Of a stretch of 64,000 nucleotides of DNA, positions 10,431-21,202 are shown one piece after another. Numbering within the stretch: the stretch's first letter is position 1; each line of letters begins with the position of its first letter. This DNA is from Catonia carolina (lineage: Eukaryota; Arthropoda; Insecta; Hemiptera; Achilidae): contig JAQMRL010000006.1 in the NCBI GenBank assembly GCA_035578175.1, positions 70,057,501 to 70,121,500 on the forward strand, in the 5' to 3' direction. The notes under the pieces were generated by a model. It did not search any database. It saw only the letters and a list, made by a program, of their open reading frames with translations, and was not told where the DNA came from. Both the position numbers and the translations under genes were made by a program.

Positions 10431-11154
10431 AAATGAATAAAACTTTGACATTTATTTTTTGTCCAGAATGAAAGCACAGTTCGAAGTTGTTGAACAATTA
10501 AACTTGAACTGGGTTGTCTCAGTATTATAACCTTAAGCGATGTCGAGTTTTAATCACAACTGAAGAAACTGTACAATTGGAAACGCGACGAGTGATGCAC
10601 CACAATTCCTACTAATGTACATACACATGTTACAACGTTTTAAGCACAAACTCAACCGATGAATGTTCTCTAATACATTTGAACATGCCGAATTGAACGA
10701 ACGAGGGCGAGTTAACTTGTAGTACGAATTCTATTGATTCGAAATGGCAAACAGCAGTTCGCCAACTTGTAACATGGTTTGCTTTGGTACTGTTCGGCCT
10801 TCAAATAAATGTAATTTTCCAATAGAGCAACTTCTCGGGTCTTATTCGACCCTACTATCTATCCAGTTCTCAACCAATCTTAACTCTCTTTTTTATATAT
10901 CTCTCTCTTACTTTCTTCCAATTACATTCAGTATCTCAATTTATATTTCCATCTCTTTTTCGTGCTGTAACTACGTTTACATTTTCTTCGTTTTTCTTTG
11001 CTTATTTTTTTTTTCCACTGTTAGTTAACTTTTCTAGCTCGTCCTTCATCTGAAACCTCCTTCAATACGGTAGTCTAAAAATCTCTTTGTAATAATCTTT
11101 CTAAATTGTTTTATCCTCTTTACTGTTCCTTTCTATTTTTTTTTTTTTTTTTTT
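10431..11154. other. No recognised feature
   Basis: Unclassified sequence with pyrimidine-rich tracts and a poly-T run at about 11138-11156. The 94-codon frame at 10744 is low-complexity and has no recognisable domain. Confidence 0.5.
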
Positions 11155-11362
11155 TACTTTCTTGTTCCTTTTTGTATACAAAGGAAGGAAAGTATTGTTT
11201 CATGTTGATTTTCGAAATCGAGTTTTCACCGGGTATACACATTTTCAGACCCCCTGAACCCAAAAAAATGTTTTTAGCGATTGGTCTGTTTGTGTGTGTG
11301 TGAACAAAATATCTCAAGAACGGAACATCGTACGAAATTAAAACGTAAAACTTAAGTTTGTA
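11155..11362 (+). mobile_element. HEL-A 5' fragment
   Basis: It covers the HEL-A start through the microsatellite (short GT run near 11287-11302) and ends at AAACTTAAGTT, where repeat F begins. Confidence 0.75.
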
Positions 11363-11647
11363 GCATATTAAACCTTTTCTAGGTCTTTGGTAAGTATACT
11401 TACCACTGGCAATAAGGTTGATTTTATTTCAGGATAAGCTATGCAGTTGAACCTTATTGGCATTTTATGATGTAATAGATGTTCTCTGGTAAGTAGGCTA
11501 TCCACATTTTGAAATACCGGGTGAGCATAAAGTCTTGCCCTGATTATAAAAATTTATTGCTGAATAACTGTTTGACATAATAATTTAAATTTGATGCTGT
11601 TACATAGGTTAGTGTTAATAGTTTTTTTTAAGATTACTTACATTAGT

Positions 11648-11918
11648 AAACTTCAACGTGTGCCCCCTTGGTAGCTCGGAGAATGTCGAAGCGGTATTCC
11701 AGTTCCCGCCAGGTGTTTTGTAACATGTGTTCTGTCACAGTACCCACAGCAGCTTGTATCCTAGCCTTCAGTTCGTCAACGTCAGCAACTGGTGTGGCGA
11801 AGACTCCATCCTTGATATAGCCCCAGAAAAAAAAGTCAAGGGGAGTAATGTCTGGTGAGCGGGGTGGCCAGGGTGTTGGACCATTCCTTCCAATCCACCG
11901 ATCCGGAAATGTTTCATC
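11648..11918 (-). pseudogene. Inverted duplicate of transposase 3' end
   Basis: Its reverse complement repeats the coding end found at 12063-12340, with a few substitutions. It has no upstream catalytic portion, so it cannot encode an active enzyme. Confidence 0.85.
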
Positions 11919-11921
11919 ACG

Positions 11922-12340
11922 GAAAACACCATTAACGCTAACATTTACTTAGATGTTTTGCAACAGTTCATTGCACCACAGTTAGAAGAATATCAACCAT
12001 GGATAATTTTCCAGCAAGATGGGGCACCGCCCCACTGGGCTTTGATAGTGCGTAATTTCCTGGATGAAACATTTCCGGATCGGTGGATTGTAAGGGATGG
12101 TCCAACACCCTGGCCACCCCGCTCTCCAGACATTACTCCCCTTGACTTTTTTTTCTGGGGTTATATCAAGGATAGAGTCTTCGCCACACCAGTTGCTGAC
12201 GTTGACGAACTGAAGGCTAGGATACAAGCTGCTGTGGGTACTGTGACAGAACACATGTTACAAAACACCTGGCGGGAACTGGAATACCGCTTCGATATTC
12301 TCCGAGCTACCAAGGGGGCACACGTTGAAGTTTACTAATG
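11922..12340 (+). pseudogene. Mariner DD41D transposase, C-terminal part
   Basis: Translation shows YLDVLQQFIAPQL, then FQQDGAPPHW and WPPRSPDITPLDFFFWG, ending KGAHVEVY and a stop. Between the Asp of QQDGA and the Asp of PLDF lie 41 residues, matching the DD41D group of Tc1/mariner transposases. The N-terminal DNA-binding domain and the first catalytic Asp are missing. The open frame starts at a non-ATG codon, so it is a remnant rather than a gene. Confidence 0.8.
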
Positions 12341-12721
12341 TAAGTTATCTTAAAAAAAAAACTATTAACACTAACCTATGTAACAGCATCAAATTTAAAT
12401 TATTATGTCAAACAGTTATTCAGCAATAAATTTTTATAATCAGGGCAAGACTTTATGCTCACCCGGTAAGTGCGCAGCGACCATTTGAGTTGCAGGAATG
12501 TGGTATGGATTCATACTAGCGTGCGCTACCGTGTTGTTTTCTTGTTACTTTAGAACAGTGCTTGAAAAGTTCTAGTTTTTTATGGGAAAGCAAGCATTCA
12601 TGCTAATGTAAAGTTAAGATGAGGTATTCTACATATTTTTTTTGTTATATACTTTTTTTTAATAGGCATTCTTACCACTAAACATTTTGTGATTCTCATT
12701 TCAATAAACGTTCCTTGGTAC

Positions 12722-13112
12722 GAAAGTCGCTAAACTAAGCGTTATACAAAAAAAATGTTTGAAATAAAAGTTGTTGGATTTTAAATTGTCTACAAATTTT
12801 ATTATATAAATTTTTGCGCTAAAAAGCATATTAAAGCCGCAATCTAAAACAGGCTCACCAAGAATTTCAGCAAACATGGCGCCCATCCCATCTTGTAGAG
12901 CATAAACAATTTAGTAAACCAGGCGATTTTTAAGAAAATCGTAGGGCCAGTTTTTGAGAAAATCGTAAAAAAGTGAAAAATTACACGAATAAACTACCAC
13001 TTCCGATTGACCGATTTTGATGAAAATGTTCGTGTTGGCTCCTGTAGTGGTATGTAACTTAAGTTTCAAGTTCCAAGTTCGTACGATGTTCCGTTCTTGA
13101 GATATTCTGTTC
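12722..13112 (-). mobile_element. HEL-A internal fragment
   Basis: It covers the central part, from CTAAACTAAGCG through GATATTCTGTTCA. An internal deletion near 12846 joins CGCAATCT to AAAACAGGC. Both element ends are missing. Confidence 0.75.
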
Positions 13113-13261
13113 AGTATACTTACCCGGGCTTAGCATCAAAACAAAGAAATCTCTTAATGTTCTTGCACTAGAAATACATTATTCAAGTCCCTGTAAAGTA
13201 AAATTTGAAATTTTACAACATACAACATATAAGTTATATTTTCCCCGTAGTACTGCCCTAT

Positions 13262-13644
13262 TTTCCCATAACAGACAGGTGGAGTGTCAGATTTTTTACA
13301 CTCAATCTGTTCGTTTCAGGGCTAAAATAAATAGTTCTGTTTCTTATCACATGGTCAGCCAATTAAATGACTGAATCATTTAAGAACAGAAGAGGTAAAG
13401 GTTTAAAAGACACTAGTCTTAGTTACCTCCTCTGAAAGTAATGAAACAGCCAGACCCTGTGGTGAATGAAGGGAAGGTGTCATTTGCAGAGTGGAAAATA
13501 TGTGCTTTACAGAGGGCCCGGCATCCTGATAAGCATACTTTTCCATTCAGTGAGGAAGGCATGGGTAAACCACCTCACTCTTCGTTTTACTTAGTAAAAC
13601 CTTTACAGTTTCAAACCGGCCTTTTGCCTGATGACCTAACCAAC
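13262..13644 (+). mobile_element. SINE-C, full length, with target duplication
   Basis: The duplication ACTGCCCTA lies at 13252-13260 and 13645-13653. This copy lost about 10 bp after GTAATGAA compared with the others. Its tail is short (CCTAACCAAC). Confidence 0.85.
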
Positions 13645-13654
13645 ACTGCCCTAT

Positions 13655-14362
13655 AAAGGGTTAATTCAAAAATATCAACCTCTTAGTATATAAGAACCCG
13701 GTATATAAGATATTACGGTTTTTCCGAAGCATATATATTTTGTTGGAGCAAAACTTTGTCCATATGTATTTCTCACGAAAGATTTAGGAATCGGTTTAAC
13801 TCCCAACAGAATGTCTGAGTTTTGCTAATTTACTGCTTAACTGTAAGTAAATTCTTACTCGGATAACGAGAAGGATAGAACGGCTGTTATGTGGAGAAGG
13901 GAGGGAGAGAATTAGCTGAAAAAGAGAGTTCCGTCGAAGTTGTGTTACATTTTCAATGGAAAGAGAAGATACAATTCGGTCTGTGGTTTATATAGTTTCC
14001 TGTTTCTTCATCGTTGAATAAAACTTCACTGTACTTGCTTACGGGTTTCCATCTGTATGACTGTATAAGTAAAACGCGCGTTGGTTTTCAGTTTTAGTTG
14101 GTAGGTTTTGTCGTTTTTAGATCAGTTGTTCCGAGAATTACAACCTCTCTTGTCGGGTTTTTTGTTTGTTTTACCGTTTTACAATTAACATCAATCTTCT
14201 TTGGTTAACTCTAGAATTAACTTTATATTTGCTATCTAATGTTTTCTCGTTCCGTGTTTCTCCGTAAATTATTACCGATTTGTTTTGTGTGCATTTTGTT
14301 ATTTATGCTTGTTATTTTATCATTGACTCTTTATTTATTTTTTGGTCCGTTAAGTAAAACGG
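13655..14362. other. No recognised feature
   Basis: AT-rich sequence with no match to other repeats in the window. The small frame at 14239-14436 runs into a HEL-A fragment and is not credible. Confidence 0.5.
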
Positions 14363-14645
14363 AACAAATCTGGTGTGAAATATTCACACGACTTTACCTT
14401 GCAAATGTTGATAATGAACAGTGTAGCCTGTGTTAATTATGAATAACCAATATTAAATATAAAAACGTAACCTGATTTTAATCATTAGTTTATGACGCTA
14501 AACGAAAATCAATGTGTGTAGAGTTTAAAAAAACGGAAATATCACCAATGGCTTCTACACTAGGCTCTGTAGAGAAAAATGCTTGCAATAAAAGTTACAG
14601 GTTTTTAAACACTCTACAAATTTGATTATTTAGACTGTAAATAAA
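14363..14645 (-). mobile_element. HEL-A 3' fragment
   Basis: It starts with the hairpin end (AATCTGGTGTGAAATATTCA) and extends about 280 bp inward to CTACAAATTTGATTATTTAG. It is moderately diverged. Confidence 0.75.
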
Positions 14646-14663
14646 AAATATCAAGTTTCAATT

Positions 14664-14987
14664 ACCCACCGGGTTGGTCTAGAGGTAAAGTCGTCGCCAA
14701 AGCTGTTTAACAGCTGATTTTTGGAGACGAAGGTTCCTGGTTCAAATCCTAGTAAAGGTAGTTACTTTTATACGGATTAGAATGCGAGACAGTGGTTACC
14801 GGTGTACTTTGATGGTTGGGGTTCAACTAACCATACTCTCCCAGGAATGGTCGACCTGAGTCTGTACAAGACTACATCTCATTTACACGTCATACATATC
14901 ATCCTCATCTCATTGGGTCATGGGGTTGCTTATTGTTCTGAATTGAACAGATTGCAACGTACACAAATTAGGAGTTACAAAAAAAAG
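14664..14987 (+). mobile_element. SINE-B, full length
   Basis: A box TGGTCTAGAGG and B box GGTTCAAATCC are both intact. The palindrome between them has lost three bases on its left arm (AAAGCTGTTTAACAGCTGAT). The tail is A-rich. Confidence 0.85.
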
Positions 14988-15054
14988 ATTCTGTTTTGCA
15001 TTTTACATTGTTTACTTATGATTAAACATAGGTTATATATTTCATTATTTACAT

Positions 15055-15092
15055 TGTAAAGATAAAGTCGTGTCAGTGTTTCACACAAGATT
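15055..15092 (+). mobile_element. HEL-A 3' terminal scrap
   Basis: AAAGTCGTGTCAGTGTTTCA followed by CACAAGA matches the hairpin end of HEL-A. It lies about 70 bp beyond SINE-B and may be the far end of an older copy. Confidence 0.55.
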
Positions 15093-15802
15093 ATTCATTA
15101 TGGGGAACATTGATGAATTAATGAATTTCTTTTTCATTACTTCATGATACATATAGAAATAATATTGCATATTACGTTGATGTACCTTTTTTTTTAATGC
15201 TGATTACCTTCAAAAGAAATGTGCCATCCAATTGCGTTGCTTTTACCTGAACAAAAACCTGACGGTTTTATTCGTGTCTCTTCAAAAAAAAAACCATAAT
15301 AAAGTGGTAAAACATGGTTTAAAAGGTATGCTATGTTCCATTTTGTTTTGGTTTCTTTTTCATTTCATTTTTATACCTGTAAAAAGAAATGAACGGATGC
15401 AATCAGAAAAGGAGCTTTTTGTGAAAAAAATTTACCAAAGAAAAAAAATTTCATACTAAAAACCTTTAGAGGACTTATGTAGTAGTAGGAGTGGTAGTGT
15501 ATTTTAGCAGACATTCCTGACCGTTTTCTCTCTCAGAAAATATGCTCAGTATCTCTCTTTATCAGTCAACTGCACTTCCAATTTTGTTATACACAAAGCG
15601 GACCCATCCAACTGAGTTTCCCTATAATAATTCCCTTTTAATAGAACACACTTTGATCTGATCCCTTTTACTCTTTGCCTTTTCTAGAGCTTTACCAAAA
15701 TATCCTCCTCGGTTTGGACTCTCCTAAGCTAATTCTCTTCGTCATCATGATTTTCTTTATCTTGATAATGAGATCTTCTGTATTGGTTATTATTTTTATT
15801 TT
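15093..15802. other. No recognised feature
   Basis: AT-rich sequence with A-runs and T-runs. Open frames here lack any recognisable domain. Confidence 0.5.
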
Positions 15803-16411
15803 CTCCACCCCACGTTTTACTGGCGAGACGTGGGACATGTTGCACCATCTTGCTGGAAAAAATTGTACTCGCGTTCATCGTCGGTTAACTGTTCATGAAA
15901 TTCATTAAAAATTCTCACGTACTCATCGCTATTTACAGTTTCATGAAAAAATTAGGGCCCTACAATACGATGTCCAGAAATCGCACACCATACACCAATT
16001 TTTTCGTCATGTAGTGGAGATTCATGTAACACATGAGGATTTTCAACTGACCAATATCTAGTGTTCTGTGAATTTACATGGCCAGACAAATGAAACGAAG
16101 CTTCATCACTCATGAAATATCGCGTAGGATCTGATTCACCGTCCGTAATTTTGTTAAAAAACCTGAAACAGTAGTTCAAACGCTTCTCTTTGTATGGCTC
16201 CCTGATTTCTTGTACACATGTTACACGATAAGATTCCAATTTTAAAGACTTAAGAACACGCAAGCATGAAGAATATTTCATACCGCTTTGTTGAGATAAC
16301 TTTCGTACCGACTTCTTTGGGCTTAAAGTGATTCTTTGTTCAATATTCACGATCGCCTTTGGCGTCCTGATTGTTGGTGTAGGCGGGCTACTTTTAAATG
16401 AATCATCCAGT
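15803..16411 (-). pseudogene. Mariner-type transposase, N-terminal and central fragment
   Basis: One minus-strand frame runs from TPTIRTPKAIVN through a helix-turn-helix-like stretch (SVRKLSQQSGMKYSSC). It continues to the first catalytic Asp (FMSDEASFHLSGHVN), GVWCAISG, and the second Asp (FFQQDGATC), then stops at about 15808. One in-frame TAA lies after GHRIVGP. The third catalytic Asp and the C-terminus are missing. Motifs resemble the protein at 41736-42821, so it belongs to the same broad transposase type but is a different subfamily. No terminal repeats are visible. Confidence 0.75.
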
Positions 16412-16538
16412 AGTTAAGTCATGTATTCGGTGACCATGTGATAAGAATCAGGACTATTTTTTGTAGTCCTGGTACTAACAGATCGAGTGCTAATAATAAT
16501 TTTAACACTGCCACCTGCCTGTTATGGGGGAACACTGT
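16412..16538 (-). mobile_element. SINE-C 5' fragment
   Basis: It matches the first 120 bp or so of SINE-C (GTGACCATGTGATAAGAATC, ACCTGCCTGTTATGG). A similar piece with the same AGTCCTGGTAC variant lies at 18018-18128, so the two may descend from one duplication. Confidence 0.65.
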
Positions 16539-16582
16539 TAACCCTTTCAATCCCAAATTTTTTAACTTTACACAAACAAATA

Positions 16583-17417
16583 CAGGGTGATTCATGAAGT
16601 TCTCCCCCCACTTCTACAGCACATTGTACTAGTAAAAATAATGAAAAAATGTTATATAAACATAGGTCCGAAAACGCTTCGTTAGCGAGTTACAGCTAGC
16701 GAAAGTTTCGCCTGGATTTCAGTTCACCAGGTGAAATGAGGTCTTCCTGGAATTGTGGTAAGGTAGATTAAGGGGCGAATTCAATCATTTCTTATGGTTT
16801 TTGATCTGATAAATTGAATAAAACAGGCCCCAGATCTGTAAGTTAAATAGTTTTTAAGAAAACCAGTGTCAAATGCAAAAAATGGAGTGAAAAACTTATT
16901 TTTTCATCTTTGGGCAAGGATAACTGTGTTATTTCACCAAGAAACAGTTAAAATTTTTCAATAAAACATGTAGAAAATTTTATTCTGAACAAACCGGTGT
17001 AAATTAAGTACACAGAAAGCGAATAGATGTTTGATTAAATGAGTTTTTATTCATAAGAGTACAAAGTAAAATTAACCGGAAAAACTAAAATGAAAAAATG
17101 TGTTTTTTTCACTCCATTTTTTTGCATTTGACACTGGTTTTCTCAAAAACTATTTAACTTACAGTTCTGGGACCTGTTTTATTCAATTTATCAGATCAAA
17201 AACCATAAGAAATGATTGAATTCGCCCCTTAATCTACCTTACCACAATTCCAGGAAGACTTCATTTCACCTGGTGAACTGAAATCCAGGCGAAACTTTCG
17301 CTAGCTGTAACTCGCTAACGAAGCGTTTTCGGACCTATGTTTATATAACATTTTTTCATTATTTTTACTAGTACAATGTGCTGTAGAAGTGGGGGGAGAA
17401 CTTCATGAATCACCCTG
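16583..17417. mobile_element. MITE-G with very long inverted arms
   Basis: Termini CAGGGTGATTCATGAAG and complement are flanked by TA (16581-16582, 17418-17419). Arms 16583-16895 and 17103-17417 are about 313 bp each and almost identical. The spacer of about 207 bp is related to the interior of the copy at 33976-35038. There is no coding capacity. The structure would fold into a long hairpin as RNA. Confidence 0.85.
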
Positions 17418-17817
17418 TATGTGTACATTGTTTCATACACTTTACTGACATTTAAGTGAAATAAAATCACTTTTAGACCTTCAGCCTTTTTTTGATGGCG
17501 TGACAAAAAAGTATGACTGACACATATGTCACATTGGGCTTGATGGTATCAAAATTCCCAACAATATGAATAAGTAAAAATCATGTGCAGGCTTCCTAAA
17601 CAAAATTCTCTTGCTTAGATTTGTAGCAAAGCATTATTTAAGACTTAAAAAAAGTTTACAATTCAAAAATATTGGAAAAAAATGGACAGAATCAGTATTT
17701 ACAGCCTAAAAAATACACTTGTATACACATTCAACATACTCGAAGAAATGCTACTATATTTTAGTAAATGAACACGAATATTTAAGACTAAAACTAACTT
17801 TAAAAAGAAACTAATGG
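17418..17817. other. No recognised feature
   Basis: AT-rich sequence between MITE-G and SINE-E with no convincing frame or repeat match. Confidence 0.5.
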
Positions 17818-17990
17818 TCGCGTCCGTGGCGTAGTGGTCAGAATCTTACACTGCAAAGCGGAGGTCTCAGGTTCGATTCCTGGCTAAAGGTACAGAAAAT
17901 TATTACACTTCACGTCCAGCGCTCTTTAATCAAAAGGAGTCGCTAACAATTAATATTTTTATGTCTGTTATTTCACTCCCATGTGACTTC
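17818..17990 (+). mobile_element. SINE-E, tRNA-like
   Basis: A box TGGCGTAGTGG (about 17832) and B box GGTTCGATTCC (about 17870) are present with tRNA-like spacing. The T-arm can pair, but the acceptor strands cannot, so it is not a functional tRNA gene. The body shares AGTCGCTAA with the copy at 52882-53035. Confidence 0.55.
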
Positions 17991-18017
17991 TATGCCTCAC
18001 TGGGTAAGAAAGGGTTA

Positions 18018-18128
18018 AGTCATATTTCGGTGACCATGTGATAAGAATCAGGACTATTTTTGTAGTCCTGGTACTTGCAGATCGAGTGCTAATAATTTAA
18101 CACTCCCACCTGCTTGTTATGGGCGAAC
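18018..18128 (-). mobile_element. SINE-C 5' fragment
   Basis: This piece resembles 16412-16538 (AAGTCATATTTCGGTGACCA, ACCTGCTTGTTATGGGCGAA) and is truncated at the same side. Confidence 0.65.
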
Positions 18129-18129
18129 C

Positions 18130-18704
18130 CTGTTAAGAATACAGTGTCAAGTAAACATACTTTAAAATTTATTTGGTTCGTGTTATTTGCTCATTGGCTT
18201 GATATTTTGGTTCTGTTAAATGATAAATGGATTTGTGTTGTTTTAAACAATGATACAATACCTCCTTTAAAGGATCACATTATAACAGAATAAACAAGCG
18301 TCCAGGAAATGGAACTAAAGTACCTTTTATCTAAAAGGCACCGGAAGGTACCTTTTAATGCTACTATGAAATTCACCAGAATTTATCCCTCATTACAATT
18401 TCATATTTTTCGATGCCCCTTAAAACCATACCCGATATATTATTCAGTGGACGCATTTATCCGGTCTTGTTTACTTCTTTCATTTTATCAAGAATTCTAA
18501 ATTTAAGGAAACTTAACCCATCAGTTTTTAAGAAAATATTTTTTTTTTATTAAAAAAATGATATTTTCGGAAGATAAAATACTTAACAATTAGTAAGTGA
18601 TCATTATACGAATCGTATACAGCACAACTAACTTTCGTAAGAAAGCTAAGAAGAAAAAGTTAAGTGTAAACGCTACTCTTTAAGAGGGATCGAATAATAC
18701 TATT
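18130..18704. other. No recognised feature
   Basis: AT-rich sequence. I see no supported gene or match within the window. Confidence 0.5.
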
Positions 18705-18954
18705 TTTGTTTCCAAATTTCGATTTTTATTTCTTGGGTACTGGTTTTGGACCACTTACGGTCAAAACCAGTCAAAAAAGTTTATTATATCTGTATCTCCT
18801 CGTTAAGAGAAATTATATTACATTTTTTACTTTCTCTTGCCTATATGAATATATAGGAAGGAAAGTATTGTTTTCATGTCGATTTTTCGAAATCGAGTTT
18901 TCACCGGATCTATACGTTTTCAGACCCCCTGAACCCAAAAAACATGTTTTTAGC

Positions 18955-19017
<63 letters not shown>

Positions 19018-20040
19018 CAGAATATCTCAAGAACGGAACATCGTACGAACTTGAAACTTGAAACTTAAGTTACATATTACTACCGGACGCGACACGAACA
19101 TTTTCATCAAAATCGGTCAACCGGAGGTAGTAGTTTATTCGTATAATTTTTCAGTTTTTTGCGATTTTCTGAAAAACTGGTCCTACGATTTTTTTAAAAA
19201 TCGCCTATTTTACTCAATTTTTTATTCTCTACAAGATAGGGTAGGCGCCATGTTTGCTGAAATTCTCGGTGAGGCTGTTTTCACGTAAAAACGTTGTTTT
19301 TTTAAGATTACGGCTTTAATATAAATTTTAGCGCAAAAACTTATATAATAAAAGTTGTAGAGAATTTAAAAACCTACAACTTCTGTTTCAAACATTTTTT
19401 TGTATAACGCTTAGTTTAGCGGTAATTTGCGATTTTCTGTTTTTTTTCTCACGAAAACGTGAGAAAAATCGATTTTTTAACATTTCGGTCTTAGTATGCA
19501 TTTTACGACAAAAGTGTATATAATAAAAGTTATAGAAAATTAAAAGATCTACAACTTTTGTTTAGAGCATTTTTCTCTACAGAGCCTAGTTTAGCGTGAA
19601 AGCGTGATTTTCCGTATATTTAAGCCAAACTGAGTTCGATTGTCATTTTGCGTCATTCACTCATGATTAAAATAAGGTTATGTTTTTGAGGTTAGTTTTT
19701 GTTTATTTCTAATATTTTATTAATAATGTTAGGTTTATTATTAATTATTTGCATTGGCAAGAGAAAGTTGTGTGAGTGTTTCACACCAGATTTTTTGTTT
19801 CCACATTCCGGTTTTTATTTCTTAATTTCCTGTTTTGGGCTAGTTTGGTCCAAGCGAGAACTTCAAACCCCATCCAGGCACACAAATTTTTTGTGTAGAT
19901 TAGGAGTCCGAAAACTTTTTGTTGTTATCTCTTGTAATTTCTTGCATATGGATGCGACGGGCGGACGGGCATACATAAGAAAATGTTTTAAGACAAATTT
20001 TAAAAATTGCCACCAACAAGAAAAAAATTACAGCTGATAG
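18705..20040 (+). repeat. Repeat M, copy 1, split by HEL-A
   Basis: The parts 18705-18828 and 19791-20040 align with 45995-46300 on the same strand (GGTTTTGG..CACTT, GAACTTCAAAC, GAC..CGGACG). The class is unknown. The copy at 46 kb is the empty site for the HEL-A here. Confidence 0.65.
18829..19790 (+). mobile_element. HEL-A, full length, young
   Basis: Ends ACTTTCTCTTGCC and CACACCAGA are intact. The GT tract at about 18958-19014 has some 28 repeats. Two internal modules starting near 19310 and 19488 are diverged duplicates of one another. The flanking T-runs correspond to a single T-run at the empty repeat M site near 46074, so no longer target duplication was made. Confidence 0.9.
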
Positions 20041-20093
20041 TCTGTGATAATAGTACTGACATAACCGACACAAAATAATCAACAACATTTCTA

Positions 20094-20406
20094 AAGTCCA
20101 GCCTTTCTTAGTTTGCTCCTAATGTAAACAAATAATGACGTCACTGCGCATGCACATTTTATCAAAATGAGTATACGATGATTAAAAAGTAACAACAAAA
20201 TACTTTCAAAAGTATTTTTATAAATGAAATGTTAGGCCTACATCATATCATGACTGATGTTTTAAGTAATTTAAGTAGTTATAATTTAAAACATAGTTAA
20301 CTTAATAGGAATACAACATACATAAAGTCGTGGACCCTAGGGTGCACTCTGTAGTAGCTGGCTTTGGTTTGTTGACAGTAGGAGCAAACTAAGAACGGCT
20401 CAACTG
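20094..20406 (+). mobile_element. MITE-I copy 1
   Basis: Inverted termini of about 36 bp include CTTAGTTTGCTCCTA and TAGGAGCAAACTAAG. TA lies on both sides (20092-20093, 20407-20408). It is non-coding. The second copy is at 55689-56023. The TA target suggests a Tc1/mariner-type source. Confidence 0.8.
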
Positions 20407-20427
20407 TACAAACAAACAACAATTTAC

Positions 20428-20515
20428 TTCATTTCTTATACTTTATAAGATAGGGTAGGCGCCATGTTTGCTGAAATTGTTGGGGAGGTTGTGCTCTCGT
20501 TGAAAAAATTGTTCC
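20428..20515 (+). mobile_element. HEL-A internal scrap
   Basis: It contains AGATAGGGTAGGCGCCATGT and TTGCTGAAATTGTTGGGGAG, the conserved centre of HEL-A, cut on both sides. Confidence 0.65.
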
Positions 20516-20531
20516 ATAGTAAGTTTTGATT

Positions 20532-20795
20532 TACCCATCGGGTTGGTTTAGAGGTAAAGTCGCCTTCCTGGTTCAAATTATAGAAAATGTAGTGACATAC
20601 TAGAATTTAAATACTAGTCAGTGGTTGAGGGTGTACTCTGATGGTTTTGGTTCAATTAACCATACTCTCTCACTCTGTACAAGACTACACCTCATTTAAA
20701 CTTCATAACCATCATCCTCATCTTTTTTGGCCATGGAGTTACTTATTGTTTTAAATTGAACAGATTTCAACGACCACACTAGGGATTAAAAAAGA
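20532..20795 (+). mobile_element. SINE-B, degraded
   Basis: It starts ACCCATCGGGTTGGTTTAGA. About 40 bp, including the palindrome, are deleted between the A box and the remains of the B box (GGTTCAAATTATAG). Further deletions occur downstream. It is likely an old copy that can no longer be transcribed by pol III. Confidence 0.75.
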
Positions 20796-21202
20796 AACAC
20801 TGATTTTAAAAATTAACGTCTAGTGTGTTTTTTATCTTTTGCTCTGTATAAATGTATAGGGAAGGAAAGTATTTTTTTCATGTAGCTTTTTCCGAATGGA
20901 GTTTTCACTGGGAATACACAGTTTCAGGCCCTTCAACTGAAAAAGAAAATGTTTTTTGCGATTGGTCTGTGTAGGAACAGACTATCTCAAGAACTGAATG
21001 TTGTACGAATTTTAAACTTGGAATTTACGTTAGATACCAGTAGAGGACCCGACACGAACATTTTCATCAAAATCGGTCAACGGGAAGTAGTTGTTTATTC
21101 GTGTCATTTTTTTTGCTATTTCTCAAAAACGGCTCCTCCGATTTTTTTAAAAGTCGCCTCATTTCCTTCATTTCTTATGCTGTACAAGACAGGGTAGGCG
21201 CC

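Larger units (their letters stand above)
11517..12466. mobile_element. Fold-back DD41D mariner
   Basis: Termini CCGGGTGAGCATAAAG and its complement are flanked by TA (11515-11516 and 12467-12468). Arms 11517-11918 and 12063-12466 are about 400 bp each and nearly identical in inverted orientation. They surround a 144-bp spacer. Both arms hold the 3' half of the same transposase gene. The empty target is seen near 40090 in repeat F copy 2. Transcription through it would give a long hairpin RNA. Confidence 0.85.
11372..12540 (+). repeat. Repeat F, copy 1
   Basis: The pieces 11372-11516 and 12467-12540 match the reverse complement of parts of 40041-43075. They include CTATGCAGTTGAACC and GCGCAGCGACCATT. 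The fold-back mariner at 11517-12466 interrupts it at a TA. The class of F is unknown. Confidence 0.75.

Noticed and set aside
10744..11028. Possible secreted or membrane protein gene
   Set aside because: It is low-complexity, pyrimidine-driven hydrophobic sequence with no domain and no splice or promoter evidence.
17818..17893. Functional tRNA gene
   Set aside because: The A and B boxes are good, but the acceptor strands do not pair and a second degenerate copy exists, so a SINE head is more likely.
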